This document shows, piece by piece, positions 56,001-64,000 of a DNA stretch of 64,000 nucleotides (position 1 is the first letter of the stretch; each line of letters opens with the position of its first letter). The translations under genes were made by a program, and so were the position numbers. The notes below the pieces were generated by a model, which saw nothing but the letters and a program-made list of their open reading frames with translations, was not told the origin of the DNA and did no database searches. Origin of the DNA: Spirosomataceae bacterium TFI 002 (lineage in GTDB: Bacteria > Bacteroidota > Bacteroidia > Cytophagales > Spirosomataceae); the NCBI GenBank assembly GCA_900230115.1, contig LT907983.1, positions 5,397,466 to 5,461,465 of the forward strand, read 5' to 3'.

Positions 56001-56140
56001 ACTACGCAAGAAACTCTTTTGGTAATACTTCTTCTGATGCTGTAACTCTTAAGGATGTTCAAAGAGTAAGAACCGAAACAAAGGATCAAAAAGGATTTTA
56101 TACACCTGACGAATTATTGAAACAACACCCTCATAATTAA
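53003..56140 (+). CDS. PVC-type heme-binding CxxCH dehydrogenase with SGNH-like N-terminal domain
   Basis: 1045 residues. Lipoprotein signal peptide (G-V-T-F-L-Q-G-C); an SGNH/GDSL-like domain (about 35-265); a propeller like glucose/sorbosone dehydrogenase (about 370-720; F-D-N-K-G-R-L-W-V-A, D-T-D-G-D-Y-K-A-D, L-Y-F-I-D-W-H-N); HEAT-like helices (about 740-880); and cytochrome c with C-A-T-C-H near 927. The SGNH part keeps G-F-N-E-S, but block I reads G-N-N-L-C without the serine, and block V has D-G-S-Q where a catalytic His is usual. It may thus be a binding domain. ThuA follows 6 nt later. Confidence 0.88.
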   Translation: MRNTLRKLLLALPVCALVFGVTFLQGCKTPKKLNLSQGTHISLIGNNLCSRMMNYGHFETEMYLRFPEKDLYIRNFCDGGDTPGFRPHSGRNTPWAFEGAEAFNPDVAENSHSEGHFEYPDEWLTRHKTDVILACFGFNESYRGPEGLDMFKAELTAFIEHTMAQKYNDTTAPQLAFISPIAFQDLSSENDLPTGVKENENLKLYANAIEEIANKFNISFINAFDESKSWYALGEQLTIDGSQLNDKGYENFSKFIADQAFGGSVQKEDMRPKVKELVLDKNWFWHNDYKIPNGVHVFGRRHNPFGPDNYPDELIKVRQMTANRDTLLWETLKGNSYDLTLADSKTQVLPPVETNFKMGESIPYIYGEEAMKKFSLAPGYKIELFASEETFPDLANPSQMSFDNKGRLWVAVMPSYPHYRVGDARPNDKILILEDTDGDYKADKQTVFADGLHVPAGFEIAPEGVYISQGTNLKLYTDTDGDDKADKVEILMSGFDDHDTHHVISAFCADPSGAIYMGEGVFLHTNVETSYGPVRATNGGFMRYNPARHHLERTSQIPIPNPWGIAFDQWGQNFFAETSGPNVEWMMPGSNKSIYGLSSPKSRSLVEDKHRVRPTSGLEFVHSRHFPEDVQGNWLINNTIGFLGMKMHTLEDDGTGYKSKHVLDLVTSTDPNFRPVDMEFAPDGSLYFIDWHNVLIGHMQHNARDPLRDHVHGKVYRITYPSRPLVPIAKVDGASVEQLLENLKLPEYRTRYRTRRELRGRDKKEVYTKTEKWVKSLDKNDPDYKHHLLEALWVSWGINKINPELLNEALAYPDERVRAAAVKVLRYVGHQIPDQPKMLVKAASDESGRVRLEAMVASTWLKEDETKAVFAEFAKLPIDDWMDKHYEFAQKPFNGLVSPSSLKTYDTPLEKQMAIGKEIYNRDGSCATCHQPDGNGLESSQFPPLAGSKWVMGSKDRVIKIVLHGLYGPIEVLGKKYPGNVPMTPYGGMLKDEEVVAVINYARNSFGNTSSDAVTLKDVQRVRTETKDQKGFYTPDELLKQHPHN

Positions 56141-56146
56141 TAAAAA

Positions 56147-57091
56147 ATGAATAAATTATTAAGCTTAATTGCTGCGACTCTAATGTTTTCATGCCTGAGT
56201 TGTACTTCTCAAAAAGTTGACCCTCCACATATTGTCTTCGTAGTTGGAGATGAAGAATATAGGTCGGAAGAGTCTATGCCAATGCTAGGCAAGATTTTAG
56301 AAAGAGAACTAGGAGCAAAAGTTACCTTATGTTATTCTGTGGATAGTGCTGGATTTATTGATCCAAATCGCCTAGATCACATTCAAGGCTTAGAAGCTTT
56401 AGAAACTGCTGATCTAATGGTAATGTTTGCTAGGTTCAGAGCACTTCCTGCAAACGAAGCGAAGATGATTACCGACTATGCTGAGTCTGGAAGACCAATG
56501 GTTGGTTTCCGTACTTCTACTCATACTTTTAAATATAACAAGGACTCAAGTATGATGCACCTCAATGACGAATGGCCAACAAAAGTATTCGGGCAACAAT
56601 GGATTACACATCACGGGCATTTTGAAGACGGAAATGCTCCCCTAACTTCTGTAAGTAAAATAACAGATGCTGCTACTCCAATACTGAATGGGTTTGAGCC
56701 TTTCGATGCTTATTCTTGGTTATACCATGTTGATGGTGGAGAATGGAAATTATCAGGAGACTCAAAACCTTTTCTGCAAGGTAAATCGCTAAAATCAAAT
56801 CATGAAATGGCTGGAAGACTTGATAAATTCCCAATGACAAACCCTGTAGCTTGGACAAAAACGTATACAGGAACAAGCGGTAAAGCTTCAAAAGTCTTTT
56901 TTACAACACTTGGTCATCCTTTTGATTTCAAAAATGAGCAAATGAGAAAACTTGCACTTAACGGTATTTATTGGGCACTAGATAGAGATTCAGAAATTCC
57001 AGCAAAAGGAGTTAATGCAACACTAGTAGATCCTTATGAGCCAAACAACTCAGGGTTTGGCCAAAAATTCAAGAAAGGGGTAAAACCATAA
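56147..57091 (+). CDS. ThuA-domain lipoprotein
   Basis: 314 residues. Lipoprotein signal peptide (M-F-S-C-L-S-C), then a ThuA class-I-GATase-like fold: H-I-V-F-V-V-G-D-E-E-Y-R-S-E-E, F-A-R-F-R-A-L-P, F-R-T-S-T-H-T-F-K-Y and F-F-T-T-L-G-H-P-F. ThuA family proteins belong to sugar-utilisation loci (trehalose/3-keto-trehalose in rhizobia; PVC-type dehydrogenase partners in Planctomycetes and Bacteroidota). It is in an operon with the dehydrogenase. Confidence 0.88.
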   Translation: MNKLLSLIAATLMFSCLSCTSQKVDPPHIVFVVGDEEYRSEESMPMLGKILERELGAKVTLCYSVDSAGFIDPNRLDHIQGLEALETADLMVMFARFRALPANEAKMITDYAESGRPMVGFRTSTHTFKYNKDSSMMHLNDEWPTKVFGQQWITHHGHFEDGNAPLTSVSKITDAATPILNGFEPFDAYSWLYHVDGGEWKLSGDSKPFLQGKSLKSNHEMAGRLDKFPMTNPVAWTKTYTGTSGKASKVFFTTLGHPFDFKNEQMRKLALNGIYWALDRDSEIPAKGVNATLVDPYEPNNSGFGQKFKKGVKP

Positions 57092-57132
57092 ATAATAATG
57101 TAGCATAAACGATAATCTGACCAAAACGGGAA

Positions 57133-57861
57133 ATGAAAAGCCTCCTTTATGAAAATACGCGTTTCAATATTTTCCTTGCAACAGTGGTCCTTTCCTCTCA
57201 AGTTGCTCAGGTCAATTCTCATTTTGTGTTTGCATCGTTTCTCATTTTAGTATCATTTCTTACCATAGGCATCTTTATTTCTCACGAAATAAAGATGTTT
57301 TCAATTTACAGGGACAGTGTTCTCTTTTACCTGGGTTTGAGTGCCCTTGCCATGGTTTATGGAATTAACTCTCAGGAAACAGAACAATTCCTATTAATAG
57401 TCAATTTTATCAAATTAGGAGCAAACCAAGTGGTGCTTGTAATATTGATTGTACTAAATAGATCTTATAGAAGAAGGCAACGTTCTACCAATAAGTCTGC
57501 TTTGTTCGTCATCTTCGTTGGTGGCTTGAGTTTTATACTCTTAGCAGTACAGTATTTTGAGTTCAGTACCCAGGTAATAGTTCTAGCTCGAATGCTTCAA
57601 TTTGCAATAATTGCATATTATGGCCTTTTCAGGAAAAAGCTGAGTATTTACTTCACATTGTTTGTATTTGCAACTTTTCTTGGCGAGTCTATTGCGGGTA
57701 TTCGAATTTCTGGACTCATATTTCCATTTTCCTATTTTATCCAAAACATAATTTTGTTTGCAGGTGTTTTCTTTTTTTGCTTAGGAATAAGAGATACCTT
57801 AACAGCGAAAAGTCAGAAATACGAACTACATGAAAGACCTAAAACTCGCAGTACTAATTGA
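57133..57861 (+). CDS. Seven-helix membrane protein, paralogue A, hypothetical
   Basis: 242 residues with about seven hydrophobic segments. No recognised family. The sequence A-R-M-L-Q-F-A-I-I-A-Y-Y-G-L-F-R-K-K and the end I-I-L-F-A-G-V-F-F-F-C-L-G-I-R-D-T line up with [15 protein letters not shown] and [10 protein letters not shown] in the gene at 59335, so the two are paralogues. Its 3' end overlaps the NYN gene by 32 nt. YhhN-like lysoplasmalogenase topology is a loose possibility. Confidence 0.7.
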   Translation: MKSLLYENTRFNIFLATVVLSSQVAQVNSHFVFASFLILVSFLTIGIFISHEIKMFSIYRDSVLFYLGLSALAMVYGINSQETEQFLLIVNFIKLGANQVVLVILIVLNRSYRRRQRSTNKSALFVIFVGGLSFILLAVQYFEFSTQVIVLARMLQFAIIAYYGLFRKKLSIYFTLFVFATFLGESIAGIRISGLIFPFSYFIQNIILFAGVFFFCLGIRDTLTAKSQKYELHERPKTRSTN

Positions 57862-58579
57862 CGCGGACAATATTCCACATGCCAACATCAAGGGAATGCT
57901 TGATGAAATTGCAAAATTTGGCGTACCTACAATAAAAAGAATTTATGGAGACTGGACCATCCCTACAGTCTCTGGTTGGAAGCCAGCATTATTGAAGCAT
58001 GCCATAACTCCAATACAACAATACGGATATACCAAAGGCAAGAACTCAACCGATTCTGCAATGATAATAGATGCCATGGATATTCTTCATAGCGAAAAAG
58101 TAGATGGCTTTTGCTTGGTTTCAAGTGATAGCGATTTTACCCGATTGGCAACTAGATTGAGAGAGTCTGGAATGCAGGTAATAGGTATAGGAGAAAAGAA
58201 AACCCCAAACCCATTTATTGTAGCATGCGACAAATTCATCTACATAGAAATAATTTCTGGAAAGGAAGAAAAGGATAGCTCTTCTTCTAAAACTAATACT
58301 CAAAAAACAACCGAGTCGAAGTCTTTCGACCAAATTGATGCAAAGTTGATAAAGCTTATCAAAACCACAATTGAAGATCTTGCGGATGATGATGGGTGGA
58401 CGTTCTTAGCCGATGTGGGTTCTCTTTTGAATAAAAAGAAACCAGATTTTGACCCAAGAAATTACGGTTTTAGCAAACTTACTCCACTTATAAAGTCACT
58501 CAGTAAAGATATTGAAGTGGATGAAAGGGAAGTTGAGAAACGGCATATCAAACATATATTTGTAAGAATTAAGAGGTAA
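57830..58579 (+). CDS. NYN-domain (LabA-like PIN) protein with C-terminal LOTUS-like domain
   Basis: 249 residues. The NYN nuclease-like domain (about 5-145) has the acidic residues of L-I-D-A-D-N-I, T-D-S-A-M-I-I-D-A-M-D and S-S-D-S-D-F-T-R. A Ser-rich linker (about 150-165) is followed by an OST-HTH/LOTUS-like domain (about 170-249; L-A-D-V-G-S-L-L-N, F-D-P-R-N-Y-G-F-S-K-L-T-P-L). Predicted RNA-processing nuclease in the cytoplasm. It overlaps the end of the membrane protein and precedes rluF by 31 nt. Confidence 0.88.
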   Translation: MKDLKLAVLIDADNIPHANIKGMLDEIAKFGVPTIKRIYGDWTIPTVSGWKPALLKHAITPIQQYGYTKGKNSTDSAMIIDAMDILHSEKVDGFCLVSSDSDFTRLATRLRESGMQVIGIGEKKTPNPFIVACDKFIYIEIISGKEEKDSSSSKTNTQKTTESKSFDQIDAKLIKLIKTTIEDLADDDGWTFLADVGSLLNKKKPDFDPRNYGFSKLTPLIKSLSKDIEVDEREVEKRHIKHIFVRIKR

Positions 58580-58610
58580 ATTTTCTAGTTTTAAAAAGCT
58601 TTATTGAAGA

Positions 58611-59342
58611 ATGTCGGATCAAAAACTTACCCGAATAAACAAATACTTAAGCGAAGTTGGTTTTTGTTCAAGGCGTAAAGCCGATGAGTTATTGAGTCAG
58701 GGTAGAATAAAAATTAATGGAGCTATACCTGAGTTAGGCACGAAAGTAGCAACGGGAGATATTGTTACCGTTGATGGGAAACCTATCACAGAACCAAAAG
58801 AAGATTTTATATATATTGCTTTTAATAAACCAATTGGCATTGTTTGTACAACAGATACTGCAGTTGAAAAAGACAATATCATTGACTATATTGGACACGA
58901 AAAAAGAATTTTCCCTATCGGTCGACTTGATAAACCGAGTGAGGGGCTGATTTTTTTGACCAATGACGGAGACATTGTCAATAAAATTTTACGAGCAAGA
59001 AACAACCATGAAAAAGAATATCTCGTAGAAGTAAGTAAACCGATTACCAAAGACTTTATTCAGAAAATGAGTTCAGGTGTACCTATTTTAGATACAGTGA
59101 CTCGCAAGTGCAAGGTAAACCAAGTAAATCGATATACATTTAATATAGTGCTAACTCAAGGCCTTAATAGACAAATCAGAAGAATGTGTCAATACCTAGG
59201 TTATGAAGTTACCAAGCTCAAAAGAATGCGTATAATGAATGTAAATCTTGATTTACCAATTGGAAAATGGAGGTATTTAACAAGCAAGGAATTAGAAACA
59301 ATCAAAAACCTTTCTAAAAACTCAGACAAAACAATTGACTAA
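58611..59342 (+). CDS. rluF: 23S rRNA pseudouridine(2604) synthase
   Basis: 243 residues. The S4 RNA-binding domain (about 6-55; [18 protein letters not shown]) is followed by the RsuA-type catalytic domain. The active Asp is in [18 protein letters not shown] and K-E-Y-L-V-E-V follows. The end [21 protein letters not shown] points to RluF. The stop overlaps the next gene's TTG by 8 nt. Confidence 0.92.
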   Translation: MSDQKLTRINKYLSEVGFCSRRKADELLSQGRIKINGAIPELGTKVATGDIVTVDGKPITEPKEDFIYIAFNKPIGIVCTTDTAVEKDNIIDYIGHEKRIFPIGRLDKPSEGLIFLTNDGDIVNKILRARNNHEKEYLVEVSKPITKDFIQKMSSGVPILDTVTRKCKVNQVNRYTFNIVLTQGLNRQIRRMCQYLGYEVTKLKRMRIMNVNLDLPIGKWRYLTSKELETIKNLSKNSDKTID

Positions 59343-60036
59343 CCAGGCCAACAAACTAACCCACGATTTTCCTACGCAAGTAAGTAGGATGTTCTTTGGT
59401 TGTTTAAGCGTCAATGTTTTCTGCTGTTTTGTTGAATTACCTTTAATAAACTTCCTTGCGGCCATCTCATGCATGGCAGTTTTACTTTTTCATTTATTGG
59501 TATCCACATCGTCCCAGCGAGTACTGTTAATCGTACTATCCATATTTATTACACTTACGATAACCACTGCATATTTAAGGCAGTATCATGGAGCACCACC
59601 GGCATTTCCAATTTTCATGGACTTATTCTATTGCTCTACTTTAATGGTGATTTTCCTAAAATTTAGGTTTCAGAATTCGGCAAAACCACAGTCTGATTGG
59701 AAACAAATAGCTACCATATTCGGAATAGGAATACCATTTATTTATTTTGTCTTTGAGAACGTAAATTTCGACTACCAAATTCTCATCATGTTCCGCATGA
59801 TCATTTTTGCCATAACCATTTTTTACGGTCTATTTAGACCCTATATGCATAGATATGTCAGCTATGGGGTTATTTTGAACATTGTAACTACATTTTTTTC
59901 GGGAATGAAAATGTTTATAAATCCCAAAATGATACCGTTCGAAATACAAACTGTGATTTATCTGATAGGAATGTATCTTATCATTACCGGTGTACTGAGG
60001 ACCGCCAACCGAACAGACTTCAACTTTAAATCTTAG
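59335..60036 (+). CDS. Seven-helix membrane protein, paralogue B, hypothetical
   Basis: 233 residues if the TTG at 59335 is the start, which overlaps rluF; the first ATG (59389) would begin inside the first helix. Alignment with paralogue A at 57133, which has a similar pre-helix N-terminus, favours the TTG. About seven hydrophobic segments; shared block [15 protein letters not shown]. No known family. Its 3' end overlaps the convergent helicase by 11 nt. Confidence 0.65.
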   Translation: MTNQANKLTHDFPTQVSRMFFGCLSVNVFCCFVELPLINFLAAISCMAVLLFHLLVSTSSQRVLLIVLSIFITLTITTAYLRQYHGAPPAFPIFMDLFYCSTLMVIFLKFRFQNSAKPQSDWKQIATIFGIGIPFIYFVFENVNFDYQILIMFRMIIFAITIFYGLFRPYMHRYVSYGVILNIVTTFFSGMKMFINPKMIPFEIQTVIYLIGMYLIITGVLRTANRTDFNFKS

Positions 60037-61135
60037 TAAACTTGATTTTCAGTGTTTTTTCTATTTGGTGAATGACTTTCAATTCATTTCTGTCTACAAA
60101 GCAAATTGAAATACCTCTCTTACCAGCTCTTGCAGTTCTACCGCTTCGGTGCGTATAAGATTCAATTTGCTCTGGAAGTTGATAATGAATTACATAAGCC
60201 AAGTCATCTACATCAATACCCCTAGCGGAAATATCTGTAGCAACTAGCACTTTGATTCTTCCTTTGATAAATGCCCTCATGACCTTATCTCTGTCTCTTT
60301 GACCAAGATCTCCATGCAAAGCATCGGCGGAAACGTGTTTACCAATAAGTTTTCTTGCCAATACTTCTGTATCTGCCCTAGTTCGGCAAAATACGATTCC
60401 TTTAGCTGCACCTTGAGATTTCAAAAATTCGAATAAGTAATTAAATTTTTGATCTTGCTCACAGATAAAGAATTGGTGCTCAATTTTATTATTGATTTCT
60501 ACATTCTTACTTACTTCTATTCGCTGTAAGCCAGGATTCATATATTTGGTAATCAAGCTTTGCAATGCCAAAGGAATTGTAGCAGAAAACAACCACTTTG
60601 CACTATCCTTATGGATTGTAGTCATTACTCGATCTAATTCTTCTTTGAAACCCATGCTTAGCATTTCATCGGCTTCATCAAGTACCAAAGTTCTAACCTC
60701 ACTTAGGTCAATAGCACCTCTTTCTATCAAGTCCAATAATCTGCCCGGAGTAGCCACTACAATTTGTGTTGGACGCTTTAGGTTTGCTATCTGAAGATCT
60801 ATTTTCTCTCCACCGTAAATGGCTTCAGCGAAAATTTTAGGCCCATACTTAGTCATTTTGAATAATTGCTTGGCAATTTGCTGACAAAGTTCTCTTGTTG
60901 GAGCTAATACAAGGGCTTGAATTCCTTTCTTTTTTTCGGTTACTAAATGTAATAATGGCAGACCGAAGGCAATAGTTTTACCAGTTCCCGTGGGAGCTTG
61001 ACCTATCAAATCTCCCTTATTTGCCAATAAGTATGGAATAGCTTTTTGCTGAATTTCAGATGGTTTTATCACCTTCATTTCTTCCAAAGCTTTTATAAAC
61101 GAGCTTTCAACTCCTAATCCCTTAAAACTCTCCAC
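60026..61135 (-). CDS. DEAD-box RNA helicase
   Basis: 369 residues with the full two-RecA core and no C-terminal extension, shorter than RhlE or DeaD. Q motif F-I-K-A-L-E-E-M-K-V...P-S-E-I-Q, motif I A-P-T-G-T-G-K-T, Ia P-T-R-E-L, II D-E-A-D, III S-A-T, V R-G-I-D-V, VI H-R-S-G-R-T-A-R. It unwinds RNA duplexes in ribosome biogenesis or mRNA turnover. Confidence 0.95.
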   Translation of the reverse strand: MESFKGLGVESSFIKALEEMKVIKPSEIQQKAIPYLLANKGDLIGQAPTGTGKTIAFGLPLLHLVTEKKKGIQALVLAPTRELCQQIAKQLFKMTKYGPKIFAEAIYGGEKIDLQIANLKRPTQIVVATPGRLLDLIERGAIDLSEVRTLVLDEADEMLSMGFKEELDRVMTTIHKDSAKWLFSATIPLALQSLITKYMNPGLQRIEVSKNVEINNKIEHQFFICEQDQKFNYLFEFLKSQGAAKGIVFCRTRADTEVLARKLIGKHVSADALHGDLGQRDRDKVMRAFIKGRIKVLVATDISARGIDVDDLAYVIHYQLPEQIESYTHRSGRTARAGKRGISICFVDRNELKVIHQIEKTLKIKFTKI

Positions 61136-61276
61136 AACTAATATCTATTTTTTTGAAATGCAAAGGTAGCTATTAAGAACCATGGCAGTGTTAAAGATGT
61201 ATAAGTCTTTAATATTTAAAGGTTATTTTCACAAAAGCTTTTATTGTAAATTGCGTAGCTAATGCTATTCAACCAT

Positions 61277-62739
61277 ATGAAAATAAAATTACTTGCCCTG
61301 CTTTTGCTGTCTCTGCTGAGTTTCAAGACAATAAAAAAGGACAGACCTCCCAATATTCTATTCATTGCTGTGGATGACCTGAGACCTGAATTAGGTTGTT
61401 TTGGCAATGAGATAATTAAAAGTCCCAACATAGATAAGCTAGCAACTACGGGGCATTTATTTAAAAATCACTACGTAGCTGTGCCTACCTGCGGAGCATC
61501 AAGACATGCTTTATTAACAGGTTTATATCCCAGAACAAAAAGACACCTAAGAAACAGTATTACAGCAGAAGTTCTTACAAACTCGGCTGAAAAAGAAAAC
61601 CCTGAAACCTTTATACACCAACTTAAACGAAACGGTTATTACACTGTTGGAATTGGTAAAATCACCCATAATCCGGATGGTCATGTATATGGGTATACCG
61701 AAAGTCCAGATAATACGCCTTTAGAATTACCATATAGTTGGCATGAAATGCTACTCGATGATGCCAAATGGGGATCTGGACATAATGCATTCTTTGGTTA
61801 TGCAAATGGCACAAACAGAAACACACTAAAGAAACAAGTAAAACCATATGAAATGCTTGAGGTTGCCGACGACGCCTATCCTGACGGCCTTACTGCTGAC
61901 TTAACAATTTCAAAACTCAAAGAGCTTAAAGACAGAGACGAACCCTTCTTTCTAGGAGTTGGCTTCTTTAAGCCACATTTACCATTCAATGCTCCTAAAA
62001 AATATTGGGACCTTTACAATGAGTCTGATATCACTTTAAGCCCTAATCCTTTTGTTTCCAAAAATACAAGTCGGGCTGACTTACACTCAATGGGAGAATT
62101 TAACCAATATGAACTTGGAGATGAAAAAGCAGCTATAGGCACTCCCCTCTCCGATGAATATGCTAGAAAACTAAGACATGGTTATTATGCTTGCGTGTCA
62201 TATGTAGATGCCCAAATAGGAAAGGTCATAAAGGAATTAGAAGCTCAAGGACTAGCAGAAAACACCATTATTGTCCTTTGGGGTGATCATGGCTGGCATT
62301 TGGGAGACCACACTATTTGGGGCAAACATACCATTTACGATAGAGCTGTTCACAGTCCACTTATTATAAAGATTCCTAATGACCAAAGTGGTACAAAACA
62401 AAATATCGTGAGTACAATGGACATATACCCCACATTAATGGACTATTGCGGATTAAAAATGCCTTATGAATCAGATGGAATTAGTTTGAGAGCGGTCATG
62501 GAAAACAAATCATCCAAGAATTGGAGAAATACAGCCTACAGCTATTTCAATAATGGTATTAGCATGAGAACTGATAAATACCGTATCACTAAGTACTTCC
62601 GCAATGAAGCTCCGCAAATCGAGCTTTTTGATCATACACGAGATCCAACGAAACAGAAAACGTTGCCAAAAAATATCCAGAAGTGGTAAAAAAGTTAATG
62701 CCACTCCTCAATAAAGGTGATTTTGGGATCTATCAATAA
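61277..62739 (+). CDS. Sulfatase (iduronate-2-sulfatase-like), C-terminus frameshifted
   Basis: Exported sulfatase with signal peptide. N-I-L-F-I-A-V-D-D-L-R-P-E-L-G-C-F-G, the formylglycine site C-G-A-S-R near residue 75, and the late W-G-D-H-G-W-H-L-G and I-W-G-K-H. The frame of the first 455 or so residues stops at 62689, but a one-base deletion near 62645-62647 (GATCCAACG where GATCCnAAC is expected) shifts a normal end. In the other frame it reads D-P-N-E-T-E-N-V-A-K-K-Y-P-E to TAA 62737-62739. It desulfates a carbohydrate. The ATG at 61277 is chosen at the signal peptide; 61262 is possible. Confidence 0.85.
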
Positions 62740-62830
62740 TGAAATTTGAAACCGAAAAATTTAAATAATTACCAAAACAAAACTACCTTACCATCCTTAA
62801 CTGAAAATAAATTTCAACCCCATTAAAAAT

Positions 62831-64000
62831 ATGAAAAATAGACTATTCTATTTAGGAATTGGCTTGCTTGCTTTGGGACTCGCTTCCTACACTAGTTTCA
62901 AGTTTTCAGAATCTGCCGAAAACCCTAAAATTTCTAAACTAAAAGTTCAAGCTGGATTTAAAGCTGAACACTTATTTACTCCATCGGACAATGACATGGG
63001 TTCTTGGGTATCCATGTGTTTTGATGACAAAGGTCGCATGATTACATCGGATCAGTACGGAGGACTATACCGACTCGAAATACCCGCTATTGGCTCACCT
63101 TCAAGTACTCCTAAGGTGGAAAAGATTGAAATTAAAGGCGAAAACTTCACTTTAGGTGCAGCTCATGGATTATTGTACGCTTTCAATAGCTTGTACGTAA
63201 TGGTAAACAATAGACCAACTGATGATTTACCTAAAACAAGTGGTTTTTTATCGTTTGCAAGATACCGATGGTGACGACCAATATGATAAATTTACGCTCT
63301 TACGGGAGCTTGTAGGCTCAGGAGAACATGGTCCACACAGTATCAAATTATCACCAGATGGAAAATCACTTTATGTAATTTCTGGAAATTACACTGACAT
63401 GCCTGAACTTGATTCTTACAGGTTACCCAAAACTTGGGAGTACGACAACCTTTTCCCTGAAATAAAAGATCCAAGAGGACACGCAAATGATCGCCAACAA
63501 CCAGGTGGGTGGGTTGCCAATGTTGACCCTGAAGGGAAAAATTGGGAATTGATAAGTGCTGGATACAGAAATCCTTTCGATATGGCATTTTAATGATATC
63601 GGAGATCTTTTTGTTTATGACGCCGATATGGAGTGGGATTTTGGACTTCCATGGTATCGTCCAACTCGAATTTGTCATGCAAACCAGCGGTAGTGAGTTT
63701 GGTTGGAGAACTGGAGACGGAAAATGGCTTCCATCATATCCTGATAATTTGCCAGCAATTGTAAACATTGGTCAAGGATCACCTACCAATTTGCTTTACC
63801 TTAAGATGCAAAGTTTCCTAAAAAGTATAAGCAGAGCATTTTAGCTTTTGACTGGTCATTTGGAATCATGCATGCATTACATTTAAAACCGAACGGAGCA
63901 TCTTACACAGCTACTAGAGAAGAATTCCTTTCCGGTTTACCATTGCCTCTTACAGATGGAGCAATTGGACCAGATGGTGCCTTATATTTCTTAACAGGAG
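62831..64000 (+). pseudogene. Propeller heme-dehydrogenase-like gene, four frameshifts, cut by window edge
   Basis: Continuous homology to the beta-propeller dehydrogenase family ([54 protein letters not shown]) is spread over all three frames. Single-base indels restore it: an extra T in T6 at 63244-63249, an extra T in T4 at 63588-63591, an extra A at 63681-63683, and a missing A at 63803-63804. All but the last are homopolymer expansions and the protein sequence is well conserved between them. This fits sequencing error or very recent inactivation. It has a signal-anchor N-terminus. Confidence 0.85.

Noticed and set aside
1..64000. CRISPR arrays, insertion sequences, phage genes
   Set aside because: No regular direct repeats with spacers, transposase or phage motifs were seen on reading through the window.

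Overview
The window is a chromosomal segment of a Bacteroidota bacterium, most likely a member of the Cytophagales (inference). The grounds are low GC, a SusC/SusD pair, a type IX secretion tail on a subtilase, Bacteroidota-type promoters (TTTG / TAnnTTTG) with almost no Shine-Dalgarno sites, many Bacteroidota lipoproteins, and families such as DUF5683, DUF2911, DUF1080, NamZ/DUF1343 and PVC-type heme-binding dehydrogenases. No phage, transposon, CRISPR array or rRNA operon was seen. Genes are tightly packed, and several start and stop codons overlap.

Layout. 0-5.3 kb: the 5' part of apaG, then ung, lepB, dapB, a DUF5683 gene, parB and a divergent parA. 5.4-13 kb: an alpha/beta hydrolase, a secreted sugar isomerase/epimerase-like protein, tmRNA, a DUF1080 3-keto-glycoside hydrolase, a large heme-binding dehydrogenase and a phosphodiesterase. 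13.4-21.1 kb: a rhamnulose-phosphate aldolase/dehydrogenase fusion, hisG-hisD, an unannotated 40-residue membrane peptide, a prephenate dehydrogenase resembling fungal Tyr1, an acetyltransferase and a WecA/MraY-like transferase. 21.1-21.5 kb holds decayed copies of the 3' end of guaA. 21.5-33.3 kb: guaA with namZ, an FtsX permease, a LiaF-like/PspC pair, a TrpF-like protein without the catalytic cysteine, mnmA, a secreted subtilase, a Nudix hydrolase, DUF2911 and a beta-propeller lipoprotein. 33.3-46.2 kb: fumC, tspO, an esterase, two DinB-fold proteins, an ABC-F ATPase, and a peptide/amide-scavenging set (Ntn acylase, M20, DUF819 carrier, M14). 46.2-57.1 kb: a TlpA-like protein, an isolated susD-susC pair, a second heme-binding dehydrogenase fused to an SGNH-like domain, and ThuA. 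57.1-61.1 kb: two paralogous membrane proteins flanking a NYN RNase-like gene and rluF, then a DEAD-box helicase. 61.3-64 kb: a sulfatase and a third dehydrogenase-like gene, both broken by single-base indels.

The accessory theme is periplasmic sugar oxidation and cleavage: a TIM-barrel isomerase, DUF1080, three beta-propeller/heme dehydrogenases, ThuA, a sulfatase and SusCD. A secondary theme is peptide and amide scavenging. The strongest leads for novelty are the fungal-like Tyr1, the divergent ParA without its signature lysine, the TrpF-like protein without catalytic residues, the perfect 15-bp inverted repeat abutting the pspC start, the guaA tail remnants, and the paired seven-helix proteins around the NYN/rluF genes.
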